From: Deltaproteobacteria bacterium
Lineage (GTDB): Bacteria; Desulfobacterota; Syntrophia; Syntrophales; Smithellaceae
Reading direction: 5' to 3'
Length of the DNA stretch: 25,648 nucleotides
NCBI GenBank assembly: GCA_009668925.1
Contig: SBEK01000036.1
Coordinates: 1 to 25,648 of the forward strand
The notes under the pieces were generated by a model that worked only from the letters and a program-made list of their open reading frames with translations, was not told the DNA's origin and ran no database searches. This document shows, in pieces, positions 6,827-14,817 of the stretch. Each line of letters begins with the position of its first letter. The stretch's first letter is position 1. The position numbers and the translations under genes were made by a program.

Positions 6827-9800
6827 ATGCTATCAAAATTCTTTTTAAATCGTCCGGTTTTCGCCTGGGTCATTGCCATTATCATTATGGCGGTCGGCTG
6901 CATTGCCATTTACAATCTGCCCATTTCCCAGTATCCGCAGATGGCTCCTCCCACCATCGCGATTACGGCCTCCTATCCCGGCTCATCGGCTGAGACGGTG
7001 GAAAACAGCGTCACCCAGGTCATCGAGCAGAAAATGACGGGCCTGGATAATCTGATCTATATGTCCGCCTCCAGTGATTCTGCCGGCGGCTCCCGTCTGG
7101 AGCTGACCTTCAAGCCGGGGACCGATCCTGATATCGCCTGGTCTAAAGTACAGAACAAGGTTCAAACAGCCCTGACAGGCCTCCCCGATGTCGTGGAAAG
7201 CCAGGGAGTCACGGTCAGCAAATCCACGCGCAATTATCTGATGTTCGTCGGCCTGATTTCTGAAGACGGCTCGATGGACGGCACGGACCTGAGAGACTAT
7301 GCCAAATCCAACCTGGAAAAGATTATGGCGCGTGTGCCGGGCGTAGGAGAGGTGGAAGTCTTCGGCAGCGGTTATGCCATGCGTGTCTGGCTCAATCCCC
7401 AAAAGCTGACGGATTACAGAATGACTGTCGAAGATGTGCTCGTGGCCCTCAAATCCTATAACGTAGAAGTTTCCGCAGGCCAGTTCGGCGGCGCGCCCGC
7501 CATTCCCGGTCAGCGCTTGAATGCCACCATCATTGTTCAGAATATGCTGTCAACGCCTGAAGAATTCGCCCGGATTCCTCTCAGAACCAATCCGGACGGC
7601 TCCATTGTGCGCCTCGGCGATGTGGGACGAACGGAGCTCGGCACGGAAATTTACGACATCGAGGTTTTCAACAACGGCAAGCCTGCCGCGGGCATCGCCA
7701 TCAGGCAGTCGCCGGACGCCAACGCCCTGGACACGGCTGATGCGGTAAAAGCCAAAATGGCGGAGATGAGCCGGTTTTTTCCCGCCGGAATGAAAGTCGT
7801 CTATCCCAATGATTCGACCACATTCATCAAAGTCTCCATCAATGAAGTGATCAAGACTCTGATCATCGCCATTGTGCTCGTCTTTCTGGTGATGTTGCTT
7901 TTTCTGGGCAACATACGGGCGACGCTTATCCCCACCATTGCCGTTCCCGTGGTCATCCTGGGAACCTTTGCTATTCTGGGGCTTTTCGGATTTTCAATTA
8001 ACATGCTGACGATGTTTGCCATGGTGCTCGCCATCGGCCTGCTGGTCGATGACGCCATCGTGGTCGTGGAAAACGTAGAACGAATCATGACCGAGGAGGG
8101 ACTATCCCCCAAAGAAGCTACGGCCAAATCCATGGAGCAGATTACCAGCGCGCTTATCGGCATCGGTCTGGTGCTCGCCGCCGTTTTCGGCCCCATGGCC
8201 TTCTTCCCGGGCTCGACCGGCGTCATCTACCGCCAGTTCTCTATTACCATTATTTCAGCGATGCTTCTTTCGGTCGTGGTGGCGTTGATTTTGACGCCGG
8301 TTTTGTGCGCCGCGCTCCTTAAACCGGTTCCGGCCGGACATGAATCCGCGGAAAATGCCGTCTTTTTTGCGCGGCCTTTCTTTCTGTGGTTTGATCGTAT
8401 GTTCTTCAGACTGCGGGAGCGTTATGTGGGTTTGGTCGGTCATTCCCTCACCCGGAAAAAGCGCTACCTGGTTGTCTTCCTCGTGATCGTCTTGGTCATG
8501 GGCGTTCTGTTCCTGCGCATGCCCACCGCTTATCTGCCGGATGAAGATCAGGGAACTCTGCTGGCCCAGGTCATTATGCCCACTGGCGCCACGCTGGAAC
8601 AGACGGGAGAGATTACGAAACAAATCGATAAATATTTTCGTGAAAATGAAAAAGAAGCCGTGGAGATGGTGCTCACCATTACCGGCATCGGGTTTTCCGG
8701 ACGGGCCCAAAACAACGGCATGGTCTGGATCAGGCTTAAAGACTGGCACCTGCGCAGCCGGCCCGACCTGAAAGCCAAGGCAATCGCCCGAAGAGCCATG
8801 GGAGCCCTTTCCGGGATCCGCAACGCCATGGTATTCACCTTTCAGCCTCCGCCTGTTCCCGAACTGGGCACGTCCCTGGGCTTCGATTTTCAATTGCTGG
8901 ACCGCGGAGGCCTGGGGCATCAGGCCCTGATGGAGGGACAATATCAGCTGCTCGGCCTCGCGGCCCAGGACTCCAGGGTCGCCAAGGTCCGGCCCAACAG
9001 CATGGCCGATGTTCCCCAATACCGGATTGATGTGGATTGGGAAAAAGCCGGCGCGCTGGGAATTCCCATCACGTCTATCCACAATACCCTTTCGGCCGCC
9101 TTCGGCAGTGCCTACGCCAACGATTTTGTTCAAGGCGGCCGCATCAAGAGAGTGTATATCCAGGCGGATGCGCCCTACCGCATGCTGCCCAAGGATCTGG
9201 AAAGACTTTACGTCCGCAACACCCAGGGCAAAATGGTTCCTTTTTCCTCTTTTGCCACGGGGCGCTGGACGTCAGGCGCTCCCAGGCTCACGCGCTTCAA
9301 CGGATTTCCCTCCATCAATATCTGGGGAGAACCCGCCCCGGGGAAGAGTTCGGGCGAGGCCATGCAGGCCATGGAAGACGCGATGGCCAAGCTGCCCGGC
9401 GGTTTCGGGTTTGACTGGAGCGGACTTTCCTATCAGGAACGAATGGCCAGCGCCCAGGCGCCGCTTTTGTACGCCTTTTCCATCTTCGTGATCTTCCTGT
9501 GTCTGGCCGCACTCTATGAGAGCTGGACGATTCCCATCGCCATCCTGCTCGTGCTGCCGCTGGGCGTCATCGGCGGCATCATCGCGTCGAGTCTGCGCGG
9601 ACTGGCCAATGACGTTTATTTTCAGATCGGACTTCTGACGACACTCGGCCTCGCCACGAAAAACGCCATCCTCATCGTCCAGTTTGCCAAGGGCGGACTG
9701 GACAAAGGCATGGGGATCATGGAGGCGACGTTGGCGGGGGCTAAGCTCCGCTTCCGTCCGATTCTGATGACGTCACTCGCCTTCGGCTTCGGCGTCCTGC

Positions 9801-10072
9801 CCCTGGCGCTCACCACCGGCGCCGGAGCCGGCGCACAAAATGCCATCGGCACCAGTGTTTTGGGAGGCATGATCACAGCGACTATCCTGGTGATCATCTT
9901 CGTGCCTTTATTCTATATGCTGATCGAAAAGCTGTTCGGCAAAAAGAAAACCGCGGGCGCGGCAAACGATGAAACCTCGTTTTTCCATAAGGCGATCGCG
10001 AAGGTCTTTTCCAAACACCGAAACCGGATACCCACCGGGACGGGAAGCACGAATTCATCAGAGGTTAAATGA
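6827..10072 (+). CDS. RND multidrug efflux transporter (AcrB type, HAE1 family)
   Basis: A 1081-residue inner-membrane proton/drug antiporter that works as a trimer. The N-terminus (FFLNRPVFAWVIAIIIM) and the segment GFSINMLTMFAMVLAIGLLV are very close to E. coli AcrB. The proton-relay residues are present: Asp408 and Asp409 in LVDDAIVVVENVER (helix 4) and Lys945 in GLATKNAILIVQF (helix 10). Two repeats of six helices with large periplasmic loops are visible. The C-terminus is about 30 residues longer than AcrB, polar and rich in Lys, Thr and Ser. The start lies 14 bases after the adaptor gene with only a weak GGGGGCG ribosome site, suggesting coupled translation. Likely substrates are hydrophobic drugs, solvents or bile-salt-like compounds. 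Confidence 0.95.
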   Translation: MLSKFFLNRPVFAWVIAIIIMAVGCIAIYNLPISQYPQMAPPTIAITASYPGSSAETVENSVTQVIEQKMTGLDNLIYMSASSDSAGGSRLELTFKPGTDPDIAWSKVQNKVQTALTGLPDVVESQGVTVSKSTRNYLMFVGLISEDGSMDGTDLRDYAKSNLEKIMARVPGVGEVEVFGSGYAMRVWLNPQKLTDYRMTVEDVLVALKSYNVEVSAGQFGGAPAIPGQRLNATIIVQNMLSTPEEFARIPLRTNPDGSIVRLGDVGRTELGTEIYDIEVFNNGKPAAGIAIRQSPDANALDTADAVKAKMAEMSRFFPAGMKVVYPNDSTTFIKVSINEVIKTLIIAIVLVFLVMLLFLGNIRATLIPTIAVPVVILGTFAILGLFGFSINMLTMFAMVLAIGLLVDDAIVVVENVERIMTEEGLSPKEATAKSMEQITSALIGIGLVLAAVFGPMAFFPGSTGVIYRQFSITIISAMLLSVVVALILTPVLCAALLKPVPAGHESAENAVFFARPFFLWFDRMFFRLRERYVGLVGHSLTRKKRYLVVFLVIVLVMGVLFLRMPTAYLPDEDQGTLLAQVIMPTGATLEQTGEITKQIDKYFRENEKEAVEMVLTITGIGFSGRAQNNGMVWIRLKDWHLRSRPDLKAKAIARRAMGALSGIRNAMVFTFQPPPVPELGTSLGFDFQLLDRGGLGHQALMEGQYQLLGLAAQDSRVAKVRPNSMADVPQYRIDVDWEKAGALGIPITSIHNTLSAAFGSAYANDFVQGGRIKRVYIQADAPYRMLPKDLERLYVRNTQGKMVPFSSFATGRWTSGAPRLTRFNGFPSINIWGEPAPGKSSGEAMQAMEDAMAKLPGGFGFDWSGLSYQERMASAQAPLLYAFSIFVIFLCLAALYESWTIPIAILLVLPLGVIGGIIASSLRGLANDVYFQIGLLTTLGLATKNAILIVQFAKGGLDKGMGIMEATLAGAKLRFRPILMTSLAFGFGVLPLALTTGAGAGAQNAIGTSVLGGMITATILVIIFVPLFYMLIEKLFGKKKTAGAANDETSFFHKAIAKVFSKHRNRIPTGTGSTNSSEVK

Positions 10073-10073
10073 T

Positions 10074-11489
10074 ATGAAGAGAAAATTATTCATGCTGCCG
10101 CTTGTCTTGGCCTTATTGTGGGGAGGATGCACGCTCGCGCCCAAATACGAGCGTCCGGCGGCGCCCGTGCCGGCCCAGTGGCCGACCGGCCCGGCGTATC
10201 AGCAGACCAGGACCGGCCAAATCACCGAGACGGCCTCCGGTCTTGCCTGGCGCGATTTTATCACCGATGTCCGCCTGCGGGAAATGATCGAAACCGCTCT
10301 CGTTGCCAACCGGGATCTCCGGTTGGCGGCGTTGAATATGGAAAGAGCGGGAGCCCTTTACGGCATTGGACGCGTCTCGCTTCTGCCCACGGTCAATGCC
10401 GTGGGAAGCTGGTATCAGGAGCGCATTCCCGCCGATCTGTCTTCCGGAGGAAACGCTTACACCGCCGAGAAATACAGTGTCGGTCTCGGTATGACCTCCT
10501 GGGAAATTGATTTCTTCGGCCGGATCCGCAGCCTGAAGGACAAGGCTTTGGAGGAATACCTGGCGACGGATCAGGCCCTGCGCGGCACACGGATTTTACT
10601 CGTATCCGCCGTGGCCCAGGCCTATCTGGTCCTGGCCGCCGACCGCGAGGCTCTTCAATTGGTAGCGAAGACACTCGAGGCTCAGGAAGCCTCCTACAAG
10701 CTGATTCGAAAGCGTTATGAGGTCGGCATGATATCCGAACTGGATCTGAAGCGCGCCCAGAGTCAGGTCGATGTGGCCCGGGGTGACGTCGCCCGTTATA
10801 CGCAGCTGGTTGCCCAGGACGAAAACGGTTTGAATCTCCTCGTCGGCTCTCCGGTCCGTCAGGACCTCCTGCCTCCCGATCTGGCCGGCATCACGCCGCC
10901 CGGGGATTTCTCCTGCGGCCTTTCCTCCGAACCGCTTCTCAAGCGCCCCGACGTGCTGGCGGCGGAGCATCGCCTCAAGGCGGCAAACGCCAATATCGGA
11001 GCCGCCCGGGCGACATTCTTTCCGCGAATTGCCCTGACCACCTCCGTGGGAACCGCCAGCGCCGATCTGTCGGGACTGTTCAAAGCCGGATCGGGGGTAT
11101 GGAGTTTCGCACCTTCAATTGTCATGCCGATCTTCGACGCGCGCACCTGGTACGCCTATGACGTCACAAAAATAGAAAAGGAAATATCGATTGCCGAGTA
11201 CGAAAAGGCCATCCAGACGGCGTTTAGGGAAGTGGCCGATGCTCTGGCGGTGAAGGGAACAATTGATCAGCGGATCGAGGCGCAGCAATCGCTGGTTGAC
11301 GCCTTAACGATTACTTACCGCCTCTCCGAAGCGCGCTACGCAAAGGGGGTCGACAGCTACCTCTCCGTTCTCGACGCACAACGGTCGCTCTACGGCGCAA
11401 AACAGGTCCTGATCATGCTGCATCTTGCCCGCCAGAGCAATGTGATCGCGCTTTACAAGGCCGTAGGCGGGAGCACATCCCGGCAATGA
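10074..11489 (+). CDS. RND efflux outer-membrane lipoprotein channel (NodT/OprM type)
   Basis: A 471-residue outer-membrane factor completing the tripartite pump. The N-terminus MKRKLFMLPLVLALLWGGC is a lipoprotein signal with Cys19 lipidated. TLAPKYERPAAPVPAQW follows, the usual start of NodT-family channels. Two outer-membrane efflux repeats make up the rest, including LKRPDVLAAEHRLKAANANI and YEKAIQTAFREVADALAVKG. The start at 10074 is one base after the stop of the pump gene, with GAGG at 10061-10064; the longer frame from 9969 lies inside the pump gene and lacks a signal. It is the last gene of the locus. Confidence 0.93.
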   Translation: MKRKLFMLPLVLALLWGGCTLAPKYERPAAPVPAQWPTGPAYQQTRTGQITETASGLAWRDFITDVRLREMIETALVANRDLRLAALNMERAGALYGIGRVSLLPTVNAVGSWYQERIPADLSSGGNAYTAEKYSVGLGMTSWEIDFFGRIRSLKDKALEEYLATDQALRGTRILLVSAVAQAYLVLAADREALQLVAKTLEAQEASYKLIRKRYEVGMISELDLKRAQSQVDVARGDVARYTQLVAQDENGLNLLVGSPVRQDLLPPDLAGITPPGDFSCGLSSEPLLKRPDVLAAEHRLKAANANIGAARATFFPRIALTTSVGTASADLSGLFKAGSGVWSFAPSIVMPIFDARTWYAYDVTKIEKEISIAEYEKAIQTAFREVADALAVKGTIDQRIEAQQSLVDALTITYRLSEARYAKGVDSYLSVLDAQRSLYGAKQVLIMLHLARQSNVIALYKAVGGSTSRQ

Positions 11490-11553
11490 ACGAAAACGGA
11501 AGAGCAAATGATCCCTGCCGCACAACCGGTTCGCTTGGGTGAAGCTCATTTTC

Positions 11554-11952
11554 TTATTTCTTTTTCATCAGGATGCCTGAATGAGCGCACTGGTCCCGGC
11601 CCGAAAGACAGCGGTTGAGCGCCTTCATCTGCAGATTCCTTTCCCGCGTCAGACTGAGCACACCGACCGTGCCCAGGGAATCCGTGTAATCAATCCGGTG
11701 GCCCGGGCTGATCGTTCCCGACCAGAGATAGTCCTTGCCGCCGATTTTGATGGTTCCCCGGATAAGATTATTTTTCTGTTCGGCAACCACGACCGCCATC
11801 AGCCGCCCGCAATCGAGACCTTCACCGGCACTCATCGTGCAATAATCTCCCGACCAGGTTCCGGTGAAATCAAAAAGGTCCTCCGCCGCGAAGGCCCGAA
11901 GACCAACTGTGAAGATTAGAATCATCATACCCGCAGCCGCAATCTTTTTCAT
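11554..11952 (-). CDS. small secreted protein of unknown function with four cysteines
   Basis: A 132-residue protein that I do not recognise as a named family. MKKIAAAGMMILIFTVGLRAFA is a clear Sec signal peptide, with cleavage predicted near residue 22. The mature part begins with LFDFTGTWSGDY, a pattern common at the first strand of small periplasmic beta-barrels. It has four cysteines (38, 48, 115, 122), two near each end, which could form two disulfides. GGTIKIGG-like beta-rich stretches and a basic end (MKKK) follow. The start at 11952 is chosen because GGAGGG lies about 6 bases upstream; the longer frame from 12015 adds a non-signal leader. It converges with the efflux operon and seems to have its own promoter. 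Confidence 0.75.
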   Translation of the reverse strand: MKKIAAAGMMILIFTVGLRAFAAEDLFDFTGTWSGDYCTMSAGEGLDCGRLMAVVVAEQKNNLIRGTIKIGGKDYLWSGTISPGHRIDYTDSLGTVGVLSLTRERNLQMKALNRCLSGRDQCAHSGILMKKK

Positions 11953-11971
11953 ACGACACCCTCCCCCCCCT

Positions 11972-12000
11972 TTTATAAAATCCATCCCTGCGAATTTAAA
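11972..12000 (-). promoter_or_regulatory. putative promoter of the small secreted protein
   Basis: On the minus strand TTTAAA (11995-12000) and TATAAA (11972-11977) are separated by 17 bases. The resulting leader would be only about 13 bases but would still contain the GGAGGG ribosome-binding site. Confidence 0.35.
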
Positions 12001-12015
12001 ATTCTCTGCCGGCAA

Positions 12016-12346
12016 ACGCTATTTACGTTCCTGAATATCAAGTAAAGGTGATCCGCGTCAACACATTGATTTCACGATTGCCGCTTCTTGAAGCAGCAAA
12101 AGGCAACGTATATGGGCTTACCGGAACTGACCTTGATTCATTCGTTTAGACGTCGGCTCTATCCGCTGATTAATCCGCATCACCTTGCAGTACATTTTGA
12201 ATTTTTTTTCCTTCTTCTTTAAAAACAAAGCCCGATGTTTATACTAAAGAGAAAAGATGGCGGCGACGGGAATCAGAAGAAGCGTTGTTCAACTGTTTTG
12301 AGACTTCCTGTGGCAGGCATCTGGTGTTGACGGAGGTGTGCAGCGT
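12016..12346. other. intergenic stretch of about 330 bp between divergent genes
   Basis: I see no gene here on either strand. It is A+T-richer than its surroundings, with an eight-base T run near 12202-12209 and a -10-like TATACT at 12240-12245 without a good -35 box. The end carries GGAGGT (12332-12337), the ribosome-binding site of the next gene. Confidence 0.5.
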
Positions 12347-13084
12347 ATGAGCCTGAGCGCGAAATATCCCACAAACGGTTTATCAGGGCCCCGCCGCGCG
12401 GCCGGGCGCCGGACCGCACGGCATTTGCCCGCGGTGACGCTTGCCGTTCTGTTTCTGCTGGCGGCTGTGTCGGCACTGGCCGAATCAGGGTTCAGCACAA
12501 ACGGCAGGGACGGCGAGAACCGGGGCCTCGTTTCCCCGCGACTCCCGCCCATCTTCATTTCCGAAGCAGACCCGGGATTTCGCTCCGGCACCCGGATATT
12601 CGGTTTGAGCGCCGGAGCGGCTTATGGACTGTTGATTCTGGGCGGCGAAGAACGTCATCATCTGGCTCTGATCTCGGCCTCTTACGGCCGGGTCATCGGA
12701 GACGTTGTCGGCAAGGGTAAATGGTATCAGGGCCACCTGGAACTCAGGGCCGAACTCTTCGGAGGCACTCAGTTTAATTCACCGGTTCGCGCCATCACGG
12801 GTCTGACCCCGCATCTGAGATACCACTTCATCACCGGCACCCGCATCGTTCCCTACATCGATGCCGGCATTGGCGTGGCCCTTACGGAGATCCGGGGAGA
12901 AGATCTGGGTGGTGTTTTCCAGTTCAATGAGCAGGGAATCATCGGATTAGATTATTTCATCCGGGACACGATGAGCATCAATCTTGCCGTGCAGTATCTT
13001 CATGTTTCCTCCGCGGGCCTTTACATGCCCAATGACGGCGTCAACACGCTGGGTTGTTTCCTGGGTTTGAACTGGCTTTTTTAA
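12347..13084 (+). CDS. PagL-like lipid A 3-O-deacylase (acyloxyacyl hydrolase family)
   Basis: A 245-residue predicted outer-membrane beta-barrel. The C-terminal third resembles Pseudomonas PagL: VPYIDAGIGVA (membrane strand), then HVSSAGLYMPNDGVN, corresponding to PagL HYSNAGLKQPNDGIE. Catalytic His (219) and Ser (221) are in place, but the third catalytic residue, Glu140 of PagL, is Asn233 here. PagL removes the 3-O-linked acyl chain from lipid A in the outer membrane. The signal peptide has an unusually long basic n-region (PRRAAGRRTARHL) before its hydrophobic core and ends at ALA-ES. ATG 12347 is preferred over GTG 12338 because GGAGGT (12332-12337) lies 9 bases upstream, while the GTG overlaps it. 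The protein is longer than classical PagL, with about 50 extra residues near its N-terminus. Activity is uncertain. Confidence 0.8.
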   Translation: MSLSAKYPTNGLSGPRRAAGRRTARHLPAVTLAVLFLLAAVSALAESGFSTNGRDGENRGLVSPRLPPIFISEADPGFRSGTRIFGLSAGAAYGLLILGGEERHHLALISASYGRVIGDVVGKGKWYQGHLELRAELFGGTQFNSPVRAITGLTPHLRYHFITGTRIVPYIDAGIGVALTEIRGEDLGGVFQFNEQGIIGLDYFIRDTMSINLAVQYLHVSSAGLYMPNDGVNTLGCFLGLNWLF

Positions 13085-13100
13085 AACAGCCGGGGCGGCG

Positions 13101-13365
13101 CTAGCAGGGTGTTCCGCCGGGGGGCGCGTTCCCGTAAGGAAGCGCATTATATCTAAAGCCGCTTCCCTGCCGGTTTTGGCCGAAGGCGAAAACAAAAGGT
13201 TTAGCTGCAAGGCATCGCGAGGATCGGAGAGCGGAGCGTACTTTAGAGGGAAGTGGAGAGCGAGAGCCGAAGCGTAACGTAACCTAAAGGTCATAAACCG
13301 CAGACGTGTGACCTCGTGTGACCTTCAGGTTATTAGGTTATGAGCCTTTTCCAGCAGCCCGCTAG
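13101..13365. repeat. repeat-like intergenic element with inverted ends
   Basis: The left end reads CTAGCAGGGTGTTCC (13101-13115); the reverse complement of the right end (13345-13365) reads CTAGCGGGCTGCTGG, with 10 of the first 13 bases identical. Inside is a hairpin (GGAAGCG 13138-13144, CGCTTCC 13160-13166) and a purine-rich stretch with recurring GGAGAGCGGAGCG and CCGAAGCG-like words (13213-13280), quite unlike the neighbouring genes. No protein is encoded. The layout suggests a miniature, non-autonomous repeat. From memory, CAGCAGCCTGCTAG-type ends recur in intergenic repeats of related genomes, but I cannot confirm this here. Confidence 0.5.
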
Positions 13366-14090
13366 CTCTTTCTGACCGGTATCGGCTGAACCCATTTTTT
13401 GCTGTCCCCGTCATAATACCATTTATCGATGAAGCCCCGGCGGCGGATAAATGCGGGGTTATCGGCCCAGCGCAACAGATCTTTATAGGCTTCATGAATC
13501 TTGCGAAATGCGGCCGCCTTGCCGCCGGCATCCGGGTGATGAATTTTAACCTGCCGCCGGTAGGCGTTTTTGATCATTTTGACAAGCTCCCGGGAACCCA
13601 AATCCGCTTTGGCAATGTCCAGCAGGATTAAATTCTCCGGCTTGACCGTGGGAACTCTGATCAACCGCGGACGCGCCAGCCCTTCCGAAATGGCCAATCT
13701 TTCGGCCAATCCCAGCACGTGGCGTGAGGCCAGATAGTTTTTCGCCGTCCGCCGTTCCTCTTCCCACCAGGCATTGCCCAGTCGATTGGTCATCCTGCCA
13801 AAATCTTCCGCCGGTTTCGCGCCCTGGGTCCGCAATGCCGCGTAACGGAAAATCTCGCGGATGCCATGAGGTACTACATCCAGGATAATCAGCTGATCCG
13901 TAAAATAAAATGTCGCGTATCGGGCGTTCAGCGCCTGCAATAAGCCGCTTCGCGTCGTAAGTTTCTGACGCAGGTGCTGCCGACATTTGACGGAGCAGTA
14001 ACGCCGCTTGCCGAGATTTTCAGTTGCGCCGCAGGAGAGACAGGCGTTTGGTTTTTGACGGCTCCCCGAAGATTTGCTTTTGACTAACAT
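13362..14090 (-). CDS. uncharacterised zinc-finger and J-domain protein
   Basis: A 242-residue protein in three parts. The N-terminus has a likely zinc knuckle: Cys17-x2-Cys20 and, after 11 residues, Cys32-x3-Cys36 (CLSCG and YCSVKC). The middle (about 45-160) matches no domain I know; it contains RYATFYFTDQLIILDVV and LGNAWWEEERRTAKNYLAS. The C-terminus is a J domain (about 163-212) with the HPD motif at 185-187 (YRRQVKIHHPDAGG), followed by a short tail. J domains stimulate Hsp70/DnaK ATPase, so it probably delivers a specific client to DnaK. A classical DnaJ is excluded because the J domain is C-terminal and no G/F region or CxxCxGxG repeats are present. No ribosome-binding site is visible before ATG 14090; a hairpin lies 13 bases upstream. 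The TAG stop lies in the end of the neighbouring repeat. Confidence 0.82.
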   Translation of the reverse strand: MLVKSKSSGSRQKPNACLSCGATENLGKRRYCSVKCRQHLRQKLTTRSGLLQALNARYATFYFTDQLIILDVVPHGIREIFRYAALRTQGAKPAEDFGRMTNRLGNAWWEEERRTAKNYLASRHVLGLAERLAISEGLARPRLIRVPTVKPENLILLDIAKADLGSRELVKMIKNAYRRQVKIHHPDAGGKAAAFRKIHEAYKDLLRWADNPAFIRRRGFIDKWYYDGDSKKWVQPIPVRKS

Positions 14091-14103
14091 GGTATGATGC
14101 AGG

Positions 14104-14132
14104 GAGCCGGTTCGCTCTTTGTGAACCGGCTC
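14104..14132 (-). promoter_or_regulatory. strong intercistronic stem-loop between cam and the J-domain gene
   Basis: GAGCCGGTTC (14104-14113) and GAACCGGCTC (14123-14132) form a perfect 10-bp stem with a 9-base loop, 21 bases after the carbonic anhydrase stop and 13 bases before the J-domain protein ATG. There is no U-tract on either strand, so it is not a standard terminator. It may limit read-through, protect the upstream mRNA or hide the start region of the next gene. Confidence 0.55.
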
Positions 14133-14153
14133 TTCGCCCGTCCTCCGAACATG

Positions 14154-14765
14154 TTACTTGGCGGTCAGATACCCTTTGGCCAGCGCTTTATTGACGTGCA
14201 GTACGCCCTTATTCATATCCTTCAGCGCATAGTCGGCCGTGATGACGGGCAGCGCGTCGGCCTCGGCCTGGGTTTTGACGACCGATCCCACCGGTACATA
14301 ACGCCCGTCGGCGACTTTAACACCCATTAAAATAACGCCCGGCTCGATGACGCAATTCTTTCCGACGAAAGATTTGAAGACCAGCACTTTCATTCCGACA
14401 AACGTGTCGTCCATGACGACTGCCGGACCATGAATCTGCACCTGATGCGCGAGCGATACTCTGTTTCCCACGTAAACCGCGTATTTCCGGCCGTCAACCT
14501 CCACCAGGTTCTTCTCCACCGGCTTTCCGTCGAGTTCCGTTTCCAGGGCATGAATGACCACGCCGTCCTGGACGTTGGTATCGTTGCCGACGAAAAGCGG
14601 CTGCCCCTCGTCGCCGCGGACCGAGGCCGTCGGCGCAACCATGACATGGCTCCCCAAAATCACATTCCCGATCACCGCCGCAAGCGGGTGAACAAACGTG
14701 CCTTCTCCGATCACGGGTTCGGATACTTTTGCGCTGAAATCCGTTTTAACGTTCTTTTCGATCAT
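14154..14765 (-). CDS. cam: gamma-class carbonic anhydrase (Cam type)
   Basis: A 203-residue left-handed beta-helix trimer enzyme interconverting CO2 and bicarbonate. It closely follows Methanosarcina Cam rather than the shorter CamH/CaiE relatives. The metal ligands His72, His107 and His112 match Cam His81, His117 and His122. The acidic-loop catalytic Glu is kept (Glu53 in SVRGDEGQPLF, Cam Glu62), as are Glu75 (HALET, Cam Glu84), Arg50, Asp52 and Gln66. The C-terminal helix segment QAEADALPVITADYA also matches. Cam has an exported leader, but this protein starts MIEKNVKTDF with no signal peptide, so it should be cytoplasmic. GGAGGT lies 7 bases before the ATG. It follows coaE by 52 bases, in a cluster that supplies CoA and biotinylated enzymes. 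Confidence 0.9.
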   Translation of the reverse strand: MIEKNVKTDFSAKVSEPVIGEGTFVHPLAAVIGNVILGSHVMVAPTASVRGDEGQPLFVGNDTNVQDGVVIHALETELDGKPVEKNLVEVDGRKYAVYVGNRVSLAHQVQIHGPAVVMDDTFVGMKVLVFKSFVGKNCVIEPGVILMGVKVADGRYVPVGSVVKTQAEADALPVITADYALKDMNKGVLHVNKALAKGYLTAK

Positions 14766-14817
14766 TGCTTTACCTCCGGTTCCAAATGGTATTTCCTGCC
14801 GTTTCCCCCTCAGGGAT

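Noticed and set aside
11533..11545. GCTT/AAGC mini-hairpin followed by a T-rich stretch after the efflux operon
   Set aside because: The stem is only 4 bp with a 5-base loop; it is too weak to call a terminator.
13200..13300. Possible CRISPR array or tRNA in the purine-rich intergenic core
   Set aside because: The repeated words are short and irregular without spacers, and no cloverleaf can be drawn.
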